Positions 28,686 through 38,236 of a stretch of DNA of 64,000 nt are shown here, piece after piece. This stretch comes from Bacillota bacterium (GTDB lineage: Bacteria; Bacillota_I; Bacilli_A; RF39; UBA660): positions 434,001 to 498,000 of the forward strand of contig JAEWOE010000006.1 of the NCBI GenBank assembly GCA_023460995.1, given 5' to 3'. The notes below the pieces were generated by a model that worked only from the letters and a program-made list of their open reading frames with translations, was not told the origin of the DNA and did no database searches. A program made the translations under genes and the position numbers. Numbering within the stretch: the first letter of the stretch is position 1; every line of letters starts with the position of its first letter.

Positions 28686-29276
28686 ATGAATTTACCAAAT
28701 AAACTAACAATAGGTAGAATATTTATGGCATTGCTAGTTATTGCTATCTTATTATTTCCATTTGAAGCAATGGGAATATCTACAATGAAATTTTTTGTTA
28801 ATGAGTCATTAGTTATTGATATTAAGTATTTAGTAGCGGGTGTATTATTTGTACTAGCTTCGCTTACTGATTTCTTAGATGGTTATATAGCTAGAAAATA
28901 TAATCTTGTAACTGATTTTGGAAAAATGACTGATGCTATTGCAGATAAAATGCTTGTGAATTCAGTTTTAATTATACTAGCTTCAACTGGTTTTATAAGT
29001 GCCATTATTCCAGTAGTAGTAGTACTTCGTGATACAGTAGTTGATGTTATTAAAATGATTGTTGGTAATAAAGGTAAAGCAGTAGCTGCTATAAAAAGTG
29101 GTAAGATTAAAACAGCTTGTTTAATGATTGGTATTACGCTAACATTATTTTACAATTTGCCATTTGAGTTAATTAATATTAGAGTTTCTGATATTTTACT
29201 TATTATTGCAACTGTAATGTCAATAATTTCAGGTGTTCAGTACTATACTTTAAATAAAAAAAATCTATTTAATTAA
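28686..29276 (+). CDS. pgsA: CDP-diacylglycerol--glycerol-3-phosphate 3-phosphatidyltransferase
   Basis: Makes phosphatidylglycerol phosphate. It has 196 residues and about five to six membrane helices. The CDP-alcohol phosphotransferase motif DG-x2-AR-x8-G-x3-D-x3-D is exact, starting at DGYIARKY. The ATG at 28686 follows AGGGATGA; an ATG at 28677 lies inside that ribosome site. It is co-transcribed with the rodZ-like gene and closes with a terminator. Confidence 0.94.
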   Translation: MNLPNKLTIGRIFMALLVIAILLFPFEAMGISTMKFFVNESLVIDIKYLVAGVLFVLASLTDFLDGYIARKYNLVTDFGKMTDAIADKMLVNSVLIILASTGFISAIIPVVVVLRDTVVDVIKMIVGNKGKAVAAIKSGKIKTACLMIGITLTLFYNLPFELINIRVSDILLIIATVMSIISGVQYYTLNKKNLFN

Positions 29277-29299
29277 GAGTTAGAAATAACTCTTTTTTT
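29275..29299 (+). terminator. Terminator of rodZ-pgsA
   Basis: AAGAGTTA-GAAA-TAACTCTT stem with T tract, overlapping the pgsA stop. Confidence 0.9.
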
Positions 29300-29362
29300 G
29301 TAGGATTTTATATATTTCAAATTGTATATTTAAATAAGGGGATAAATAAACAATATATATAA

Positions 29363-29376
29363 AGAACAAATGTTCG
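29363..29376 (+). promoter_or_regulatory. LexA/DinR SOS box of recA
   Basis: AGAACAAATGTTCG matches the Bacillus-type SOS box CGAACRNRYGTTYG at 13 of 14 positions. It lies nine bases upstream of the recA -35 element, so LexA would repress recA until DNA damage. Confidence 0.9.
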
Positions 29377-29384
29377 CAAAAATG

Positions 29385-29413
29385 TTGACATACAAAAAAT
29401 TAAGTTGTAAAAT
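29385..29413 (+). promoter_or_regulatory. recA promoter
   Basis: TTGACA, 17-base spacer, TAAAAT, followed by AGGAGG and a GTG start. Confidence 0.9.
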
Positions 29414-29438
29414 GTAATTAACGATAGGAGGAAACACG

Positions 29439-30500
29439 GTGGTTAAAGAAATAAGCAAATTAACAACTGATAAAGCGTTAGAACAAGTATTAGCCGATAT
29501 AGAAAAACAATTTGGTAAAGGTTCTGTAATGAAATTAGGAGAAAATCCTCATCAACATATAGATACCATTTCAAGTGGTTCATTAAGTTTAGATATTGCT
29601 CTTGGTATAGGTGGGTATCCTAAGGGTAGAATAGTTGAAATATATGGACCTGAATCATCAGGTAAAACAACTTTTGCACTTCATGCAATAGCTGAGGCAC
29701 AAAAAAAGGGTGGCAGAGCAGCTTTTATTGATGCTGAGCATTCATTAGACCCAAAGTATGCAGCCAGTTTAGGAGTTAATATTGATGAACTATTACTATC
29801 ACAACCTGATAACGGAGAACAAGCGCTGGAGATATGTGAGGCACTAGTTAGAAGTGGTGCTATAAGTATAATTGTAATTGACTCTGTAGCAGCTCTAGTT
29901 CCACAAGCTGAAATTGAAGGTGAAATGGGAGATTCGCATGTCGGATTACAAGCCCGTCTTATGAGTCAAGCGTTAAGAAAATTATCTGGTGTTATAAGTA
30001 AAACAAACACTATTGCAATATTTATTAATCAATTACGTGAAAAAGTAGGTGTAATGTTTGGAAATCCAGAAACTACTCCTGGAGGAAGAGCATTAAAATT
30101 CTATTCATCAGTAAGACTAGAAATAAGAAGATCAGAACAAATTAAATTAGGAACAGATATTGTTGGTAATAAAACAACTGTTAAAGTAGTTAAGAACAAA
30201 ATGGCTCCACCATTTAAAAACTGTTGTGTAGACATCATGTATGGAGAAGGCGTATCTGTTGAGGGCGAAATTGTTGATTTAGCTGCTGATGCTGCCATAA
30301 TTGAAAAAAGTGGTGCTTGGTATTCTTATAATGGTGAAAAAATAGGTCAAGGAAAAGAGAATGTAAAAGAATTATTAAAAAAAGACTGTAAGTTATATAA
30401 AGAACTATATGACAAAGTTAGAAGCCATTATGATATTGATGGTGCTAAAAATAATACAAAGGAAATAAAAAAAGATTGTAAAGGAGCAAATGAAGAATAA
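29439..30500 (+). CDS. recA: Recombinase RecA
   Basis: Forms filaments on single-stranded DNA, drives strand exchange and triggers LexA self-cleavage. It has 353 residues with a GTG start behind AGGAGG. Walker A is [13 protein letters not shown], with [12 protein letters not shown] as Walker B and the L2 region [19 protein letters not shown]. The C-terminal tail is basic ([16 protein letters not shown]) rather than the acidic tail usual in RecA. It has its own promoter with an SOS box, and a terminator overlaps its stop. Confidence 0.98.
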   Translation: MVKEISKLTTDKALEQVLADIEKQFGKGSVMKLGENPHQHIDTISSGSLSLDIALGIGGYPKGRIVEIYGPESSGKTTFALHAIAEAQKKGGRAAFIDAEHSLDPKYAASLGVNIDELLLSQPDNGEQALEICEALVRSGAISIIVIDSVAALVPQAEIEGEMGDSHVGLQARLMSQALRKLSGVISKTNTIAIFINQLREKVGVMFGNPETTPGGRALKFYSSVRLEIRRSEQIKLGTDIVGNKTTVKVVKNKMAPPFKNCCVDIMYGEGVSVEGEIVDLAADAAIIEKSGAWYSYNGEKIGQGKENVKELLKKDCKLYKELYDKVRSHYDIDGAKNNTKEIKKDCKGANEE

Positions 30501-30513
30501 TTTGCTTCTTTTT
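30483..30513 (+). terminator. recA terminator
   Basis: GGAGCAAAT / ATTTGCTTC stem (one G-U pair) followed by T5, overlapping the stop codon. Confidence 0.8.
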
Positions 30514-30557
30514 ATTATCAAATATGTTATAATATATATAGATTAGGAGGAATAAAT

Positions 30558-30929
30558 ATGGCTAAATTTTGTTCAAGTTGTGGTACAAGTTTAAATGATG
30601 ATGCTAAATTTTGTCCAAGTTGTGGTGCACAAATAGGGCAGTCAACTTCAAATAATTTTGCACAGTCAGCTCCACAAATGAATTCAAATAATACGTCTTC
30701 ATACCAAACAGGTGCAAAATCTAAAATGGTAGCAGGTTTGTTAGGTATCTTTTTAGGTGCATGGGGTATTCATAATTTCTATTTAGGTTATAGTGGTAAA
30801 GCTATACTTCAAATAGTACTTACTATTGTCACTTGTGGCGTAGCTGGTATTTGGGGATTCATTGAAGGTATTTTAATACTTTGCGGAAACATTAATACTG
30901 ATGCAAATGGTAATACATTAATCGATTAA
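30558..30929 (+). CDS. Zinc-ribbon TM2-domain membrane protein
   Basis: 123 residues. An N-terminal zinc ribbon has two CxxC pairs (FCSSCGTSLND, FCPSCGAQIG). A Ser/Asn/Gln-rich linker follows, then a TM2 domain at about 50-115 with GIFLGAWGIHNFYLGYSGKA and a Gly-Trp-Gly turn. TM2 proteins are widespread with no set role in bacteria. AGGAGG precedes the ATG. Its stop overlaps the next start by one base (TAATG). Confidence 0.88.
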   Translation: MAKFCSSCGTSLNDDAKFCPSCGAQIGQSTSNNFAQSAPQMNSNNTSSYQTGAKSKMVAGLLGIFLGAWGIHNFYLGYSGKAILQIVLTIVTCGVAGIWGFIEGILILCGNINTDANGNTLID

Positions 30930-31297
30930 TGAAAAGACTTAAATCATTATTTATTATAATATTGTTATTCACGATATACATAATGTTTTTTAAATATGAT
31001 TTGGAATGGGATTGTATATTTAAAAAGTATATCCATTTTGCTTGTCCTGGATGCGGTCTTACTAGATCCTTAAGAGCATTACTATCTCTTGATTTAGTGG
31101 CATCCATTAAGTATAATATTTTAGGAATACCTTTATTTTTGATAGGGGTTATTTCAATAGCTATATTGATAAAAGATCTAACAAAGAATGAAGAAACTTT
31201 TATGCCTATGCTATATAAAATAATGAATAAATACTATAAATTTATATTCATAGTGCTTGTAATAACAATGATTATTAATAATATCAATGGAGTATAA
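30929..31297 (+). CDS. DUF2752 membrane protein
   Basis: 122 residues with three hydrophobic helices. The family motif CPGCGLTRSLRALLSLD follows the first helix. Function is unknown. It is translationally coupled to the TM2 protein upstream; TM2 and DUF2752 genes commonly occur together. It ends at a strong terminator. Confidence 0.88.
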   Translation: MKRLKSLFIIILLFTIYIMFFKYDLEWDCIFKKYIHFACPGCGLTRSLRALLSLDLVASIKYNILGIPLFLIGVISIAILIKDLTKNEETFMPMLYKIMNKYYKFIFIVLVITMIINNINGV

Positions 31298-31326
31298 ACA
31301 ATTGAATTTTTATTCAATTGTTTTTT
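31296..31326 (+). terminator. Terminator after the TM2-DUF2752 pair
   Basis: ACAATTGAAT-TTTT-ATTCAATTGT perfect ten-base stem with T6. Confidence 0.9.
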
Positions 31327-31327
31327 C

Positions 31328-31356
31328 TTGACTTATTTCTCTAAAAACAATACAAT
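31328..31356 (+). promoter_or_regulatory. rny promoter
   Basis: TTGACT, 17-base spacer, TACAAT. It begins directly after the preceding terminator. Confidence 0.8.
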
Positions 31357-31421
31357 AGAGATAGATGAAATAATATGTAAATATTAAATTAATCACAGTA
31401 AACAGAAAATGGAGGAAAAAT

Positions 31422-32975
31422 ATGAACGAAACAGTGTTCTCCATTTTACTTGTTTTAGTGGGAATTTTTGTTGGGATAATAGTATTTATTATCATTAATT
31501 ATATTAGAGGAATTAGAGTTAATCAAAAGGCTGATAACATGCTTGAAAAAGCGCGTAAGGAAGCCGATAAAATTAAAAGGGATTATTTATTAGAAGCTAA
31601 AGAAGAAGCTCAAAAAATAAAGATAGATACTGATAAAGAAGTAAAAGAGAAAAAATCTGAACTTAAAGAATCAGAAGAGCGTTTACTTACACGTGAAAAT
31701 AATATGGATCGTCGTGATCAAACGCTTCAAAATCGTGAGCAGATGTTAGAAGAAAAAGAGAATAATATAATTAATAAACAAAGAGAATTAGACCGTGAAC
31801 AAGATAAAGTGGAAGATATTAAAAAAGAACAAATTAGTTTATTAGAACAAATCGCTGGATATTCAAGAGAAGAAGCTAAGAAACTTGTCATGAAAAGAGT
31901 AGAAGAAATGATGAGTCTAGAAATAGCTTCATATATCAAAGATAAAGAAAGCGAAGCAAAATTAGAAGCAGACAAAAGAGCTAAAACTTTGCTTGTATCG
32001 TCTATGCAAAAATATGCATCAGATGTTGCTAATGAACAAACAGTAACTGTAGTAACATTACCAAATGATGATATGAAAGGACGTATAATCGGTAGAGAAG
32101 GTAGAAATATTAGAACTATTGAATCTGTGACAGGTGTTGATTTAATTATTGATGACACTCCAGAAGCTTTAGTTGTTTCAAGTTTCGATCCATTACGCCG
32201 AGAAATTGCTAGAAATACAATTGAAACATTAGTTAAAGATGGAAGAATCCATCCTGCTAGAATTGAAGAAGTATACGATAAAACTGTAAAAGAAATGCAT
32301 AATAAAATTATTGAGCTTGGTAAGGACGCTCTATTTGAATTAGGTATTACAAAAGTTGACCCAGAACTTATTGAATTATTAGGTAGATTACATTTTAGAA
32401 CTTCATATGGTCAAAATGTATTACAACACTCTATTGAAGTTGCTAATCTAGCAGGTATTATGGCTGCTGAATTAGGTGAAAATGTAACATTAGCTAAAAG
32501 AGCAGGTATCTTCCATGATATAGGTAAAGCTATTGATCATGAAGTAGAAGGTAGTCATGTTGATTTAGGTAGTAATATCGCTTCAAAATATAAAGAAAAT
32601 GAAGTTGTTATTAATGCTATTGAATCTCATCATGGAAACAAAGAATCTACAAGTGTTATTTCTGAATTAGTAGCAATTGCTGATGCTTTATCAGCAAGTC
32701 GCCCAGGAGCAAGAAATGACTCATTAGAAAACTATGTTAAGAGACTACAAGACCTTGAAGCAATTGGTAATAACACAGCTGGTGTATCAAGTACATTTGC
32801 AATTCAAGCTGGTAGAGAATTACGTGTCATTGTTAAACCTGAAGAAATAGATGATTTAGGTAGTTTCAAGGTAGCACGTGAAATTAAAGAAAAAATAGAA
32901 CAAGAATTACAATATCCTGGTACAATAAAGGTTGTTGTAATACGTGAAACAAGGGCCACTGAAGAAGCTAAGTAA
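31422..32975 (+). CDS. rny: Ribonuclease Y
   Basis: Membrane-tethered endoribonuclease that starts mRNA decay in Firmicutes. It has 517 residues. An N-terminal helix at about 3-25 precedes a long charged coiled coil to about 190. The KH domain ([15 protein letters not shown]) covers about 210-270 and the HD domain holds [10 protein letters not shown] at about 364. GGAGG precedes the ATG. It has its own promoter and a terminator overlapping its stop. The position after recA is conserved in Bacilli. Confidence 0.97.
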   Translation: MNETVFSILLVLVGIFVGIIVFIIINYIRGIRVNQKADNMLEKARKEADKIKRDYLLEAKEEAQKIKIDTDKEVKEKKSELKESEERLLTRENNMDRRDQTLQNREQMLEEKENNIINKQRELDREQDKVEDIKKEQISLLEQIAGYSREEAKKLVMKRVEEMMSLEIASYIKDKESEAKLEADKRAKTLLVSSMQKYASDVANEQTVTVVTLPNDDMKGRIIGREGRNIRTIESVTGVDLIIDDTPEALVVSSFDPLRREIARNTIETLVKDGRIHPARIEEVYDKTVKEMHNKIIELGKDALFELGITKVDPELIELLGRLHFRTSYGQNVLQHSIEVANLAGIMAAELGENVTLAKRAGIFHDIGKAIDHEVEGSHVDLGSNIASKYKENEVVINAIESHHGNKESTSVISELVAIADALSASRPGARNDSLENYVKRLQDLEAIGNNTAGVSSTFAIQAGRELRVIVKPEEIDDLGSFKVAREIKEKIEQELQYPGTIKVVVIRETRATEEAK

Positions 32976-32986
32976 GCTTCTTTTTT
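32962..32986 (+). terminator. rny terminator
   Basis: GAAGCT / AGCTTC stem with T6, overlapping the stop codon. Confidence 0.8.
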
Positions 32987-33034
32987 GTTTGACTATTAAA
33001 GTAAAAAATGTTACTATTATACTAGGTGATTCGT

Positions 33035-33508
33035 ATGGGTAAGAAAAACATATTTAAAAAATGGAAAAAACATAATATTGATGGTTCTGAAAAAGTTAAA
33101 ATGAAAAAAAGCACTATAATAATAATAGAAGTTGCTTGTGCAGCTCTTATATTTGGTGTTTTAGTAGGTATAAAATATTTAGTTACAAATAGAGCCAACG
33201 ATGATGTTGTATATTTAGAAAATCAAGTTGTTAGCAATCTTACTTTTTCTGATTTTACACTTAATTATGAGAATGAAGAAAGTAAGATTAATGTGAAAAT
33301 GATTAATTATACTGAAGAAAATATACAAATAAGTAAATTAATAATTAGATTATATGCTAAAGATAATACAAAAGTATCGGAAATAACTGCGGATTTTACT
33401 AATGATGGCAATCCATATATTGTTGGTCCAAATCAAGAAACAATTGTTGAAAATTCTGTAAAGTTAGATTTAACAAATGTATCAAAAGTTGAATATGTAG
33501 TTCAGTAA
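33035..33508 (+). CDS. Single-pass exported protein of unknown function
   Basis: 157 residues from the ATG behind AGGTGATTC. A basic N-terminus (KKNIFKKWKKH) precedes one helix at about 29-50. The outer domain of about 105 residues is probably beta-rich: LTFSDFTLNYENEESKINVK, then IQISKLIIRLYAKDN. The strand pattern resembles FxLYD-type small beta domains, but I cannot assign the family. It is a single-gene unit that ends at a bidirectional terminator. Confidence 0.65.
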   Translation: MGKKNIFKKWKKHNIDGSEKVKMKKSTIIIIEVACAALIFGVLVGIKYLVTNRANDDVVYLENQVVSNLTFSDFTLNYENEESKINVKMINYTEENIQISKLIIRLYAKDNTKVSEITADFTNDGNPYIVGPNQETIVENSVKLDLTNVSKVEYVVQ

Positions 33509-33520
33509 AAAGAATATATA

Positions 33521-33549
33521 AAAAAAGTATCGACTTTCGATACTTTTTA
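33521..33549. terminator. Bidirectional terminator
   Basis: AAAAAGTATCGA-CTT-TCGATACTTTTT stem between convergent genes. Confidence 0.9.
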
Positions 33550-33551
33550 TT

Positions 33552-34253
33552 TTAACTAAATAACATTACAAATACTTGTAATGACATTAAAATTCCATTA
33601 TGTAAAAAGTGTAAACTCATTGGTACAAAAATATTATCAGATTTTTGTAAACAATAAGCAAATACCAAGCCAGGTACTGAATAAGGAATTATAAATAATA
33701 AATCAACCCACGTTTCATATGAACCAATTACATGGAATGAACCAAATAAAATTCCAGAGAAGAAAATAAATAAAAATTTATTTTTAAATATAGCTCTAAA
33801 AGATAATCTAAATGCTAGTTCTTCTATAACTGGTGCTAAAAACACACTAAGTATAAAAGTATAAATTGGAAGTTCCTTAAACAATTCATTAACAGCATCT
33901 TGATTATTAGCTGTTGCATTTGGAGAAAAAATCAAAATTATACCATTTGATACAATCATTAAAACAAGTATTAAAATCCAGTATTTAAAATATGACTTAA
34001 AATATTCTTTATGCTTTACTTTAAAATCAAAGAAAGATTTAATTATATAGTCTTTAAATAACAAGAATATTGCTAAAATTATAATCAGTTGTATTACAAT
34101 CGTATATATACATTTAATAATTGTAGGTACTGTTTCAAGATCTATATTAAGTAAGTAGAATGGTAACCCTGCAAATTGTGAAATAAGGAAGTATATTAGA
34201 AAAGCACCAATTCCTTTCAAAATTAACTTAGTATTTGTTTTTTTCTTTTTCAT
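33552..34253 (-). CDS. CPBP family intramembrane metalloprotease
   Basis: 233 residues with about six to seven hydrophobic helices. The CPBP (Abi/Rce1-like) motifs are present: VIEELAFR with the EExxxR metal-site motif, GSFHVIG with the second-motif His, and LHFLHNG with the third. Bacterial members process membrane substrates or give bacteriocin self-immunity. No bacteriocin gene lies nearby, so the substrate is unknown. AGGTGAT precedes the ATG. Confidence 0.9.
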   Translation of the reverse strand: MKKKKTNTKLILKGIGAFLIYFLISQFAGLPFYLLNIDLETVPTIIKCIYTIVIQLIIILAIFLLFKDYIIKSFFDFKVKHKEYFKSYFKYWILILVLMIVSNGIILIFSPNATANNQDAVNELFKELPIYTFILSVFLAPVIEELAFRLSFRAIFKNKFLFIFFSGILFGSFHVIGSYETWVDLLFIIPYSVPGLVFAYCLQKSDNIFVPMSLHFLHNGILMSLQVFVMLFS

Positions 34254-34306
34254 ATTATCACCTTTAATAATTATATCAAAAATATCAATAAATAGTTATA
34301 TTTTTG

Positions 34307-34334
34307 TTGGAAATTATTAAATTTATGTTATAAT
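34307..34334 (+). promoter_or_regulatory. Promoter of the rimP-nusA-infB operon
   Basis: TTGGAA, 16-base spacer, TATAAT, upstream of a leader hairpin. Confidence 0.7.
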
Positions 34335-34351
34335 ACTTATAGCTGCAAGAG

Positions 34352-34377
34352 AGAGTGGGGTTGATTCCCCACTCTTT
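34352..34377 (+). promoter_or_regulatory. Leader hairpin of the nusA operon
   Basis: AGAGTGGGG-TTGATT-CCCCACTCT stem-loop followed by only three Ts. It lies between the promoter and rimP. A comparable hairpin precedes this operon in Bacillus. Partial termination or NusA-sensitive attenuation is possible but inferred. Confidence 0.6.
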
Positions 34378-34397
34378 AATGTAATATGGAGGTACAT

Positions 34398-34652
34398 ATG
34401 AAAATAGAGGATAAAGTAAGAAAACTTATCGAGCCTGTAATCGAAGAAAATGATTTTAAACTGGATGAAGTAGAATATATTAAAGAAGGAAGAACATATT
34501 TCTTAAGAATTGTAATTGACAAAGATGGTATCGTTGATGTTGAAGATACAGTAAAAGTTTTTCATTTAATTAATCCAATTCTAGATGAAAATGAACCTAT
34601 CAAGGATGCTTATATTTTAGATGTTTGCTCAAAGGAGAAAGGGAGAGAATAA
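34398..34652 (+). CDS. rimP: RimP, N-terminal domain only
   Basis: 84 residues from the ATG behind GGAGGT; RimP normally has about 150. The N-terminal alpha/beta domain is complete (KLIEPVIEENDFKLDEVEYI, YFLRIVIDKDGIVDVEDTV, AYILDV). The sequence stops at CSKEKGRE, where normal RimP reads SSPGLxRPL and continues into the SH3-like C-terminal domain. No remnant of that domain lies in the next bases, because nusA starts two bases later. RimP helps mature the 30S subunit, so the loss of a domain is notable. It could be a true short form or a decayed gene kept for coupling. Confidence 0.8.
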   Translation: MKIEDKVRKLIEPVIEENDFKLDEVEYIKEGRTYFLRIVIDKDGIVDVEDTVKVFHLINPILDENEPIKDAYILDVCSKEKGRE

Positions 34653-34653
34653 A

Positions 34654-35763
34654 ATGAGTACTATAAAAAAAGAAGAACCAAAAATGAATAGTAAAGAGTT
34701 TTTAAAAGCTATTGAACTATTGAAAAAAGAAAAAGGTATCGATGAAGATACTATCTTCTCTGCTATGGAGCTTGCTTTAACAAGTGCCTATAAGAAAAAT
34801 TTTAATTCACTTGAAAATGTAGAAGTTAAATTTGATCGTGAGAAAGGTGAAGTAAAAGTTTACTCTTATCTGACTGTTGTTGAATTTGATGAAGAAGAAG
34901 GAATTGATCCTGAATCTGAGATTGATATTGAAGATGCTAAAAAAGTTGATCCAGAGATCAAAGTTGGAGACAGATTTAATATTAAAGAAGTTACACCAAA
35001 AGATTTTGGTAGAGTAGCTGCTGCTACAGCAAAACAAGTAGTAGTTCAAAAGATTAGAGAAGCAGAAAGAAATGTAATTATTAGTGAATATGGTGATAAG
35101 CAGGACGAATTAGTAAGTGGTACTGCTGCTATGGAAGATGTTAGAAATTATTATATTGACTTAGGTAAAACACAAGGAGTACTTCCAAAAACTGAAACTA
35201 TTCCAGGTGAAGAAATTAAAATGGGTTCTAATATAAAAATTTATATAACAAAAGTGGAAAGCAATAGTAAGGGACCAATAATACTACTTTCAAGAAGCCA
35301 TTATGGTTTTGTAAAAAGATTATTTGAACTTGAAATACCAGAAATTAATGAGGGTTCAGTACTTGTTTATAGTGTTGCTCGTGAAGCTGGTGTTAGAACT
35401 AAAGTTGCAGTGTATTCAGAAGATTCTAATATAGATGCTGTTGGTTCTTGTATTGGTGAAAAAGGTTCAAGAATAGCCAATATACTAAAAGAATTAAGTA
35501 AGGAAAAAGTCGATATTATTCCATATGATAAAGAACCTGCAAAATTTATTGAAAATGCTTTAAGTCCAGCTAAGAATGTTAGAGTATTTATAACTGATGA
35601 AAAGTCAAAAGAAGCATTAGTAATTGTAGATAAAGATAATCTTTCACTAGCAATAGGTAAAAAAGGATTAAATGTTAAACTTGCTTCACGTCTAACTAAA
35701 TTTAAGATAGATGTTAAAACGGTAGAACAAGCTAGTGAGTTAGGAATTAATATAGTAGGATAA
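34654..35763 (+). CDS. nusA: Transcription termination/antitermination factor NusA
   Basis: 369 residues. The N-terminal RNA-polymerase-binding domain (LKKEKGIDEDTIFSAMELAL) is followed by S1 (VSGTAAMEDVRNYYIDLG), KH1 (GSCIGEKGSRIANILKEL) and KH2 (AIGKKGLNVKLASRL). It lacks the C-terminal acidic repeats of E. coli NusA, as usual in Firmicutes. AGGGAGAG stands before the ATG at 34654; a second possible ATG at 34684 lacks a ribosome site. It controls pausing and termination. Confidence 0.96.
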   Translation: MSTIKKEEPKMNSKEFLKAIELLKKEKGIDEDTIFSAMELALTSAYKKNFNSLENVEVKFDREKGEVKVYSYLTVVEFDEEEGIDPESEIDIEDAKKVDPEIKVGDRFNIKEVTPKDFGRVAAATAKQVVVQKIREAERNVIISEYGDKQDELVSGTAAMEDVRNYYIDLGKTQGVLPKTETIPGEEIKMGSNIKIYITKVESNSKGPIILLSRSHYGFVKRLFELEIPEINEGSVLVYSVAREAGVRTKVAVYSEDSNIDAVGSCIGEKGSRIANILKELSKEKVDIIPYDKEPAKFIENALSPAKNVRVFITDEKSKEALVIVDKDNLSLAIGKKGLNVKLASRLTKFKIDVKTVEQASELGINIVG

Positions 35764-35778
35764 TATAAGGAGGTTTTT

Positions 35779-36033
35779 ATGAAGAAAATCCCAAGTAGAA
35801 CTTGTGTAGTAACAAAAGAAAAGTTGCCAAAACAAGAATTAATTAGAGTCGTTCGCACACCCGAAGGAGAAGTAGTGATAGATACTACAGGCAAAATGAA
35901 TGGACGCGGGGCTTATTTAAAAAGAGATTTAGCTGTTTTTGAAAAAGCAAAAAAATCAAAAGTTTTAGATAGACATTTGGAAGTAGTGGTACCAGATAGT
36001 TTATATGAAGCTTTGAGTGATTTAGTAAAATAA
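35779..36033 (+). CDS. ylxR: YlxR (DUF448) RNA-binding protein / RNase P modulator
   Basis: 84 residues with the family signatures RTCVVTKEKLPKQELIRVVR and GRGAYLKRD. YlxR binds RNA and has been described as a modulator of RNase P (RnpM) in Bacillus. AAGGAGG precedes the ATG. In most Bacilli the L7Ae-like ylxQ stands between it and infB; here only 18 bases separate them and ylxQ is absent. Confidence 0.93.
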   Translation: MKKIPSRTCVVTKEKLPKQELIRVVRTPEGEVVIDTTGKMNGRGAYLKRDLAVFEKAKKSKVLDRHLEVVVPDSLYEALSDLVK

Positions 36034-36051
36034 AGAAAAGAGGTGTTATTT

Positions 36052-38172
36052 ATGATGAGTGTATTAGAATACGCAGAGGACATAAATAAAACAGTTAGCG
36101 AAGTATTAAAACAATGTAAAAGTCTTAATATAAAAGTATCAAATGAAGATGATATGTTAGATGATGAGTCAATTACAGAGTTGGATAGCGTTTTCGCTAA
36201 TGACAATGATAACCTAGATGATAGTTTAGAAGAATTAGAAGTTGTAGTTGATAACAAAGTTATTAATAATGATGAAATTCAAACTAAACAAAAACTAAAG
36301 AAAAAAGTAGATACAAAAAAACAAGGCAATACTGCAAAAGAAAATGCTAAGAAAGATTTTGCAAATAAAAAGAAAGAAATGTATAAAAATAAAGAAAAAC
36401 TAACATCAAATAAGAGTAATGTTGATAAAAATGTAGTTCTTTATAGAGAAAACATGACAGTAAGTGAAATTGCAGATGAAATAGGTGTTAGTGGTTCTGA
36501 AATTGTAAAAAAATTATTTTCTTTAGGAATAATGGCAACTCTAAATAATTCAATAAGTTATGAGAACGCAGAAATATTAGTTCTTGATTATGGAAAAGAA
36601 TTAAAGAGTGCAGAAAAAACAAACGTTGCTAATTTTGAAGAATTAGAGATTGTTGATGATCAAGAATCATTATTACCAAGACCACCTGTTGTTACAATAA
36701 TGGGTCATGTAGATCACGGTAAAACAACCCTATTAGATACTATTAAGAATACAAATGTTGCTGGTGGAGAAGCTGGTGGTATTACTCAAGCAATTAGTGC
36801 ATATCAAGTAAATTATAAGGGACAAATTGTTACTTTTATTGATACTCCAGGTCATGCAGCTTTTACAGAAATGCGTGCAAGAGGTGCTGGTATTACTGAT
36901 ATAGTAATAATTATAGTAGCTGCTGATGATGGTGTTATGCCACAAACAAAAGAGGCAATAGATCATGCAAAAGCTGCAAATGTTCCTATTCTTGTAGCAA
37001 TTAATAAAATAGATAAACCAGGTGCAAATCCTGAAAAAGTTCTTCAAGAATTAACTGAATATGGTCTTGCTCCAGAAGCATGGGGTGGAGATACAATAGT
37101 AACAAATATTTCTGCGAAAACAGGTTCAGGTATTCCAGAATTATTAGAAAGTATTCTATTAGTTGCGGAAATGCAAGAATATAAAGCAAACCCAAATAGA
37201 TATGCTGTTGGAACAGTTATTGAGTCTAGATTAGATAAATCTGTGGGACCAGTAGTAAGCGTTTTAGTACAAAATGGTACACTTCGTTTAGGAGATCCAA
37301 TAGTAGTTGGTTATGCTGTAGGTAAAGTACGTACTTTAAGAAATGATAAAGGCGTTGAAATAACAGAAGCTTTACCATCTATGCCAGTTGAAATAACAGG
37401 ATTAAATGAAACACCTTCATCTGGGGATAAATTTATGGCTTTTGAATCTGAAAAAGAGGCAAAAAAAATTGCTGAAGAAAGAAAAGAGCAATCAAGAATA
37501 GCTAGTATTGCTCCAAAACAAGCTGTTACTTTAGATGATTTATTCGCTCAAATTCAAGAAGGAAATAAAGAAATAAATGTTCTTATTAAAGCTGATGTTA
37601 ATGGTAGTGCTGAAGCTGTTAAAAATTCTTTAGAAAAAATTGAAGTAGAAGAAGTTAAAGTTAAAGTAGTTAGAAGTAGTGTAGGAGCTATTACAGAAAG
37701 TGATATAGTACTTGCAAAAGCTTCTAATGCAATAATAATTGGATTTAATGTTAGACCAACTAGTTCTATAAAAGATAAAGCTAAAGAAACAGGTGTAGAT
37801 ATCCGCTTATATAACATTATATATAAAGTAGTTGAAGAAATGGAATCAGCTATGAAGGGTATGCTAGATCCAATATTTGAAGAAAAAATATTAGGTACTG
37901 CTGAAGTAAGAAAAATATTTAAATTTTCAAAAGTTGGTATTATTGCTGGCTCATATATTACTGATGGTATTATAAAAAGAGATGCAAAAGCTCGTATTAT
38001 CAGAGATGGTGTTGTAATATTTGATGGAAATATAAATACAATTCAAAGAGAAAAAGATACAGTAAAAGAAGTTAAAAAAGGTCTTGAATGCGGTATTACT
38101 ATCGAAAATTATATAGATATCAAAGAAGGCGATATTGTTGAAGCATATGAAATGATTGAAATAAAGAGATAA
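36052..38172 (+). CDS. infB: Translation initiation factor IF-2
   Basis: 706 residues from the ATG six bases after AGGTG. The Lys-rich N-terminal region is short, with an IF2-N module at [20 protein letters not shown] (about 135). The GTPase domain has [28 protein letters not shown] and [10 protein letters not shown]. Domains II, III and IV follow to the end ([20 protein letters not shown]). IF-2 brings initiator tRNA to the 30S subunit. The terminator starts within its last codons. Confidence 0.98.
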   Translation: MMSVLEYAEDINKTVSEVLKQCKSLNIKVSNEDDMLDDESITELDSVFANDNDNLDDSLEELEVVVDNKVINNDEIQTKQKLKKKVDTKKQGNTAKENAKKDFANKKKEMYKNKEKLTSNKSNVDKNVVLYRENMTVSEIADEIGVSGSEIVKKLFSLGIMATLNNSISYENAEILVLDYGKELKSAEKTNVANFEELEIVDDQESLLPRPPVVTIMGHVDHGKTTLLDTIKNTNVAGGEAGGITQAISAYQVNYKGQIVTFIDTPGHAAFTEMRARGAGITDIVIIIVAADDGVMPQTKEAIDHAKAANVPILVAINKIDKPGANPEKVLQELTEYGLAPEAWGGDTIVTNISAKTGSGIPELLESILLVAEMQEYKANPNRYAVGTVIESRLDKSVGPVVSVLVQNGTLRLGDPIVVGYAVGKVRTLRNDKGVEITEALPSMPVEITGLNETPSSGDKFMAFESEKEAKKIAEERKEQSRIASIAPKQAVTLDDLFAQIQEGNKEINVLIKADVNGSAEAVKNSLEKIEVEEVKVKVVRSSVGAITESDIVLAKASNAIIIGFNVRPTSSIKDKAKETGVDIRLYNIIYKVVEEMESAMKGMLDPIFEEKILGTAEVRKIFKFSKVGIIAGSYITDGIIKRDAKARIIRDGVVIFDGNINTIQREKDTVKEVKKGLECGITIENYIDIKEGDIVEAYEMIEIKR

Positions 38173-38187
38173 TTTCTCTTTTTTTTT
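38163..38187 (+). terminator. Terminator of the nusA-infB operon
   Basis: AAAGAGA / TCTCTTT stem with T tract, overlapping the infB stop. Confidence 0.82.
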
Positions 38188-38236
38188 GACAAATTTTGTA
38201 ATAAGTAATAGAATATATATTTATAAGTGGTGAAAT

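Noticed and set aside
34352..34377. Simple terminator of an upstream plus-strand gene
   Set aside because: No plus-strand gene ends here (the CPBP gene is on the minus strand), the U tract is only three bases, and it lies after the nusA-operon promoter.
34398..34700. Frameshift explaining the short RimP
   Set aside because: None of the frames after 34620 encodes the RimP C-terminal domain; the nusA N-terminus starts at once. The domain is absent, not out of frame.
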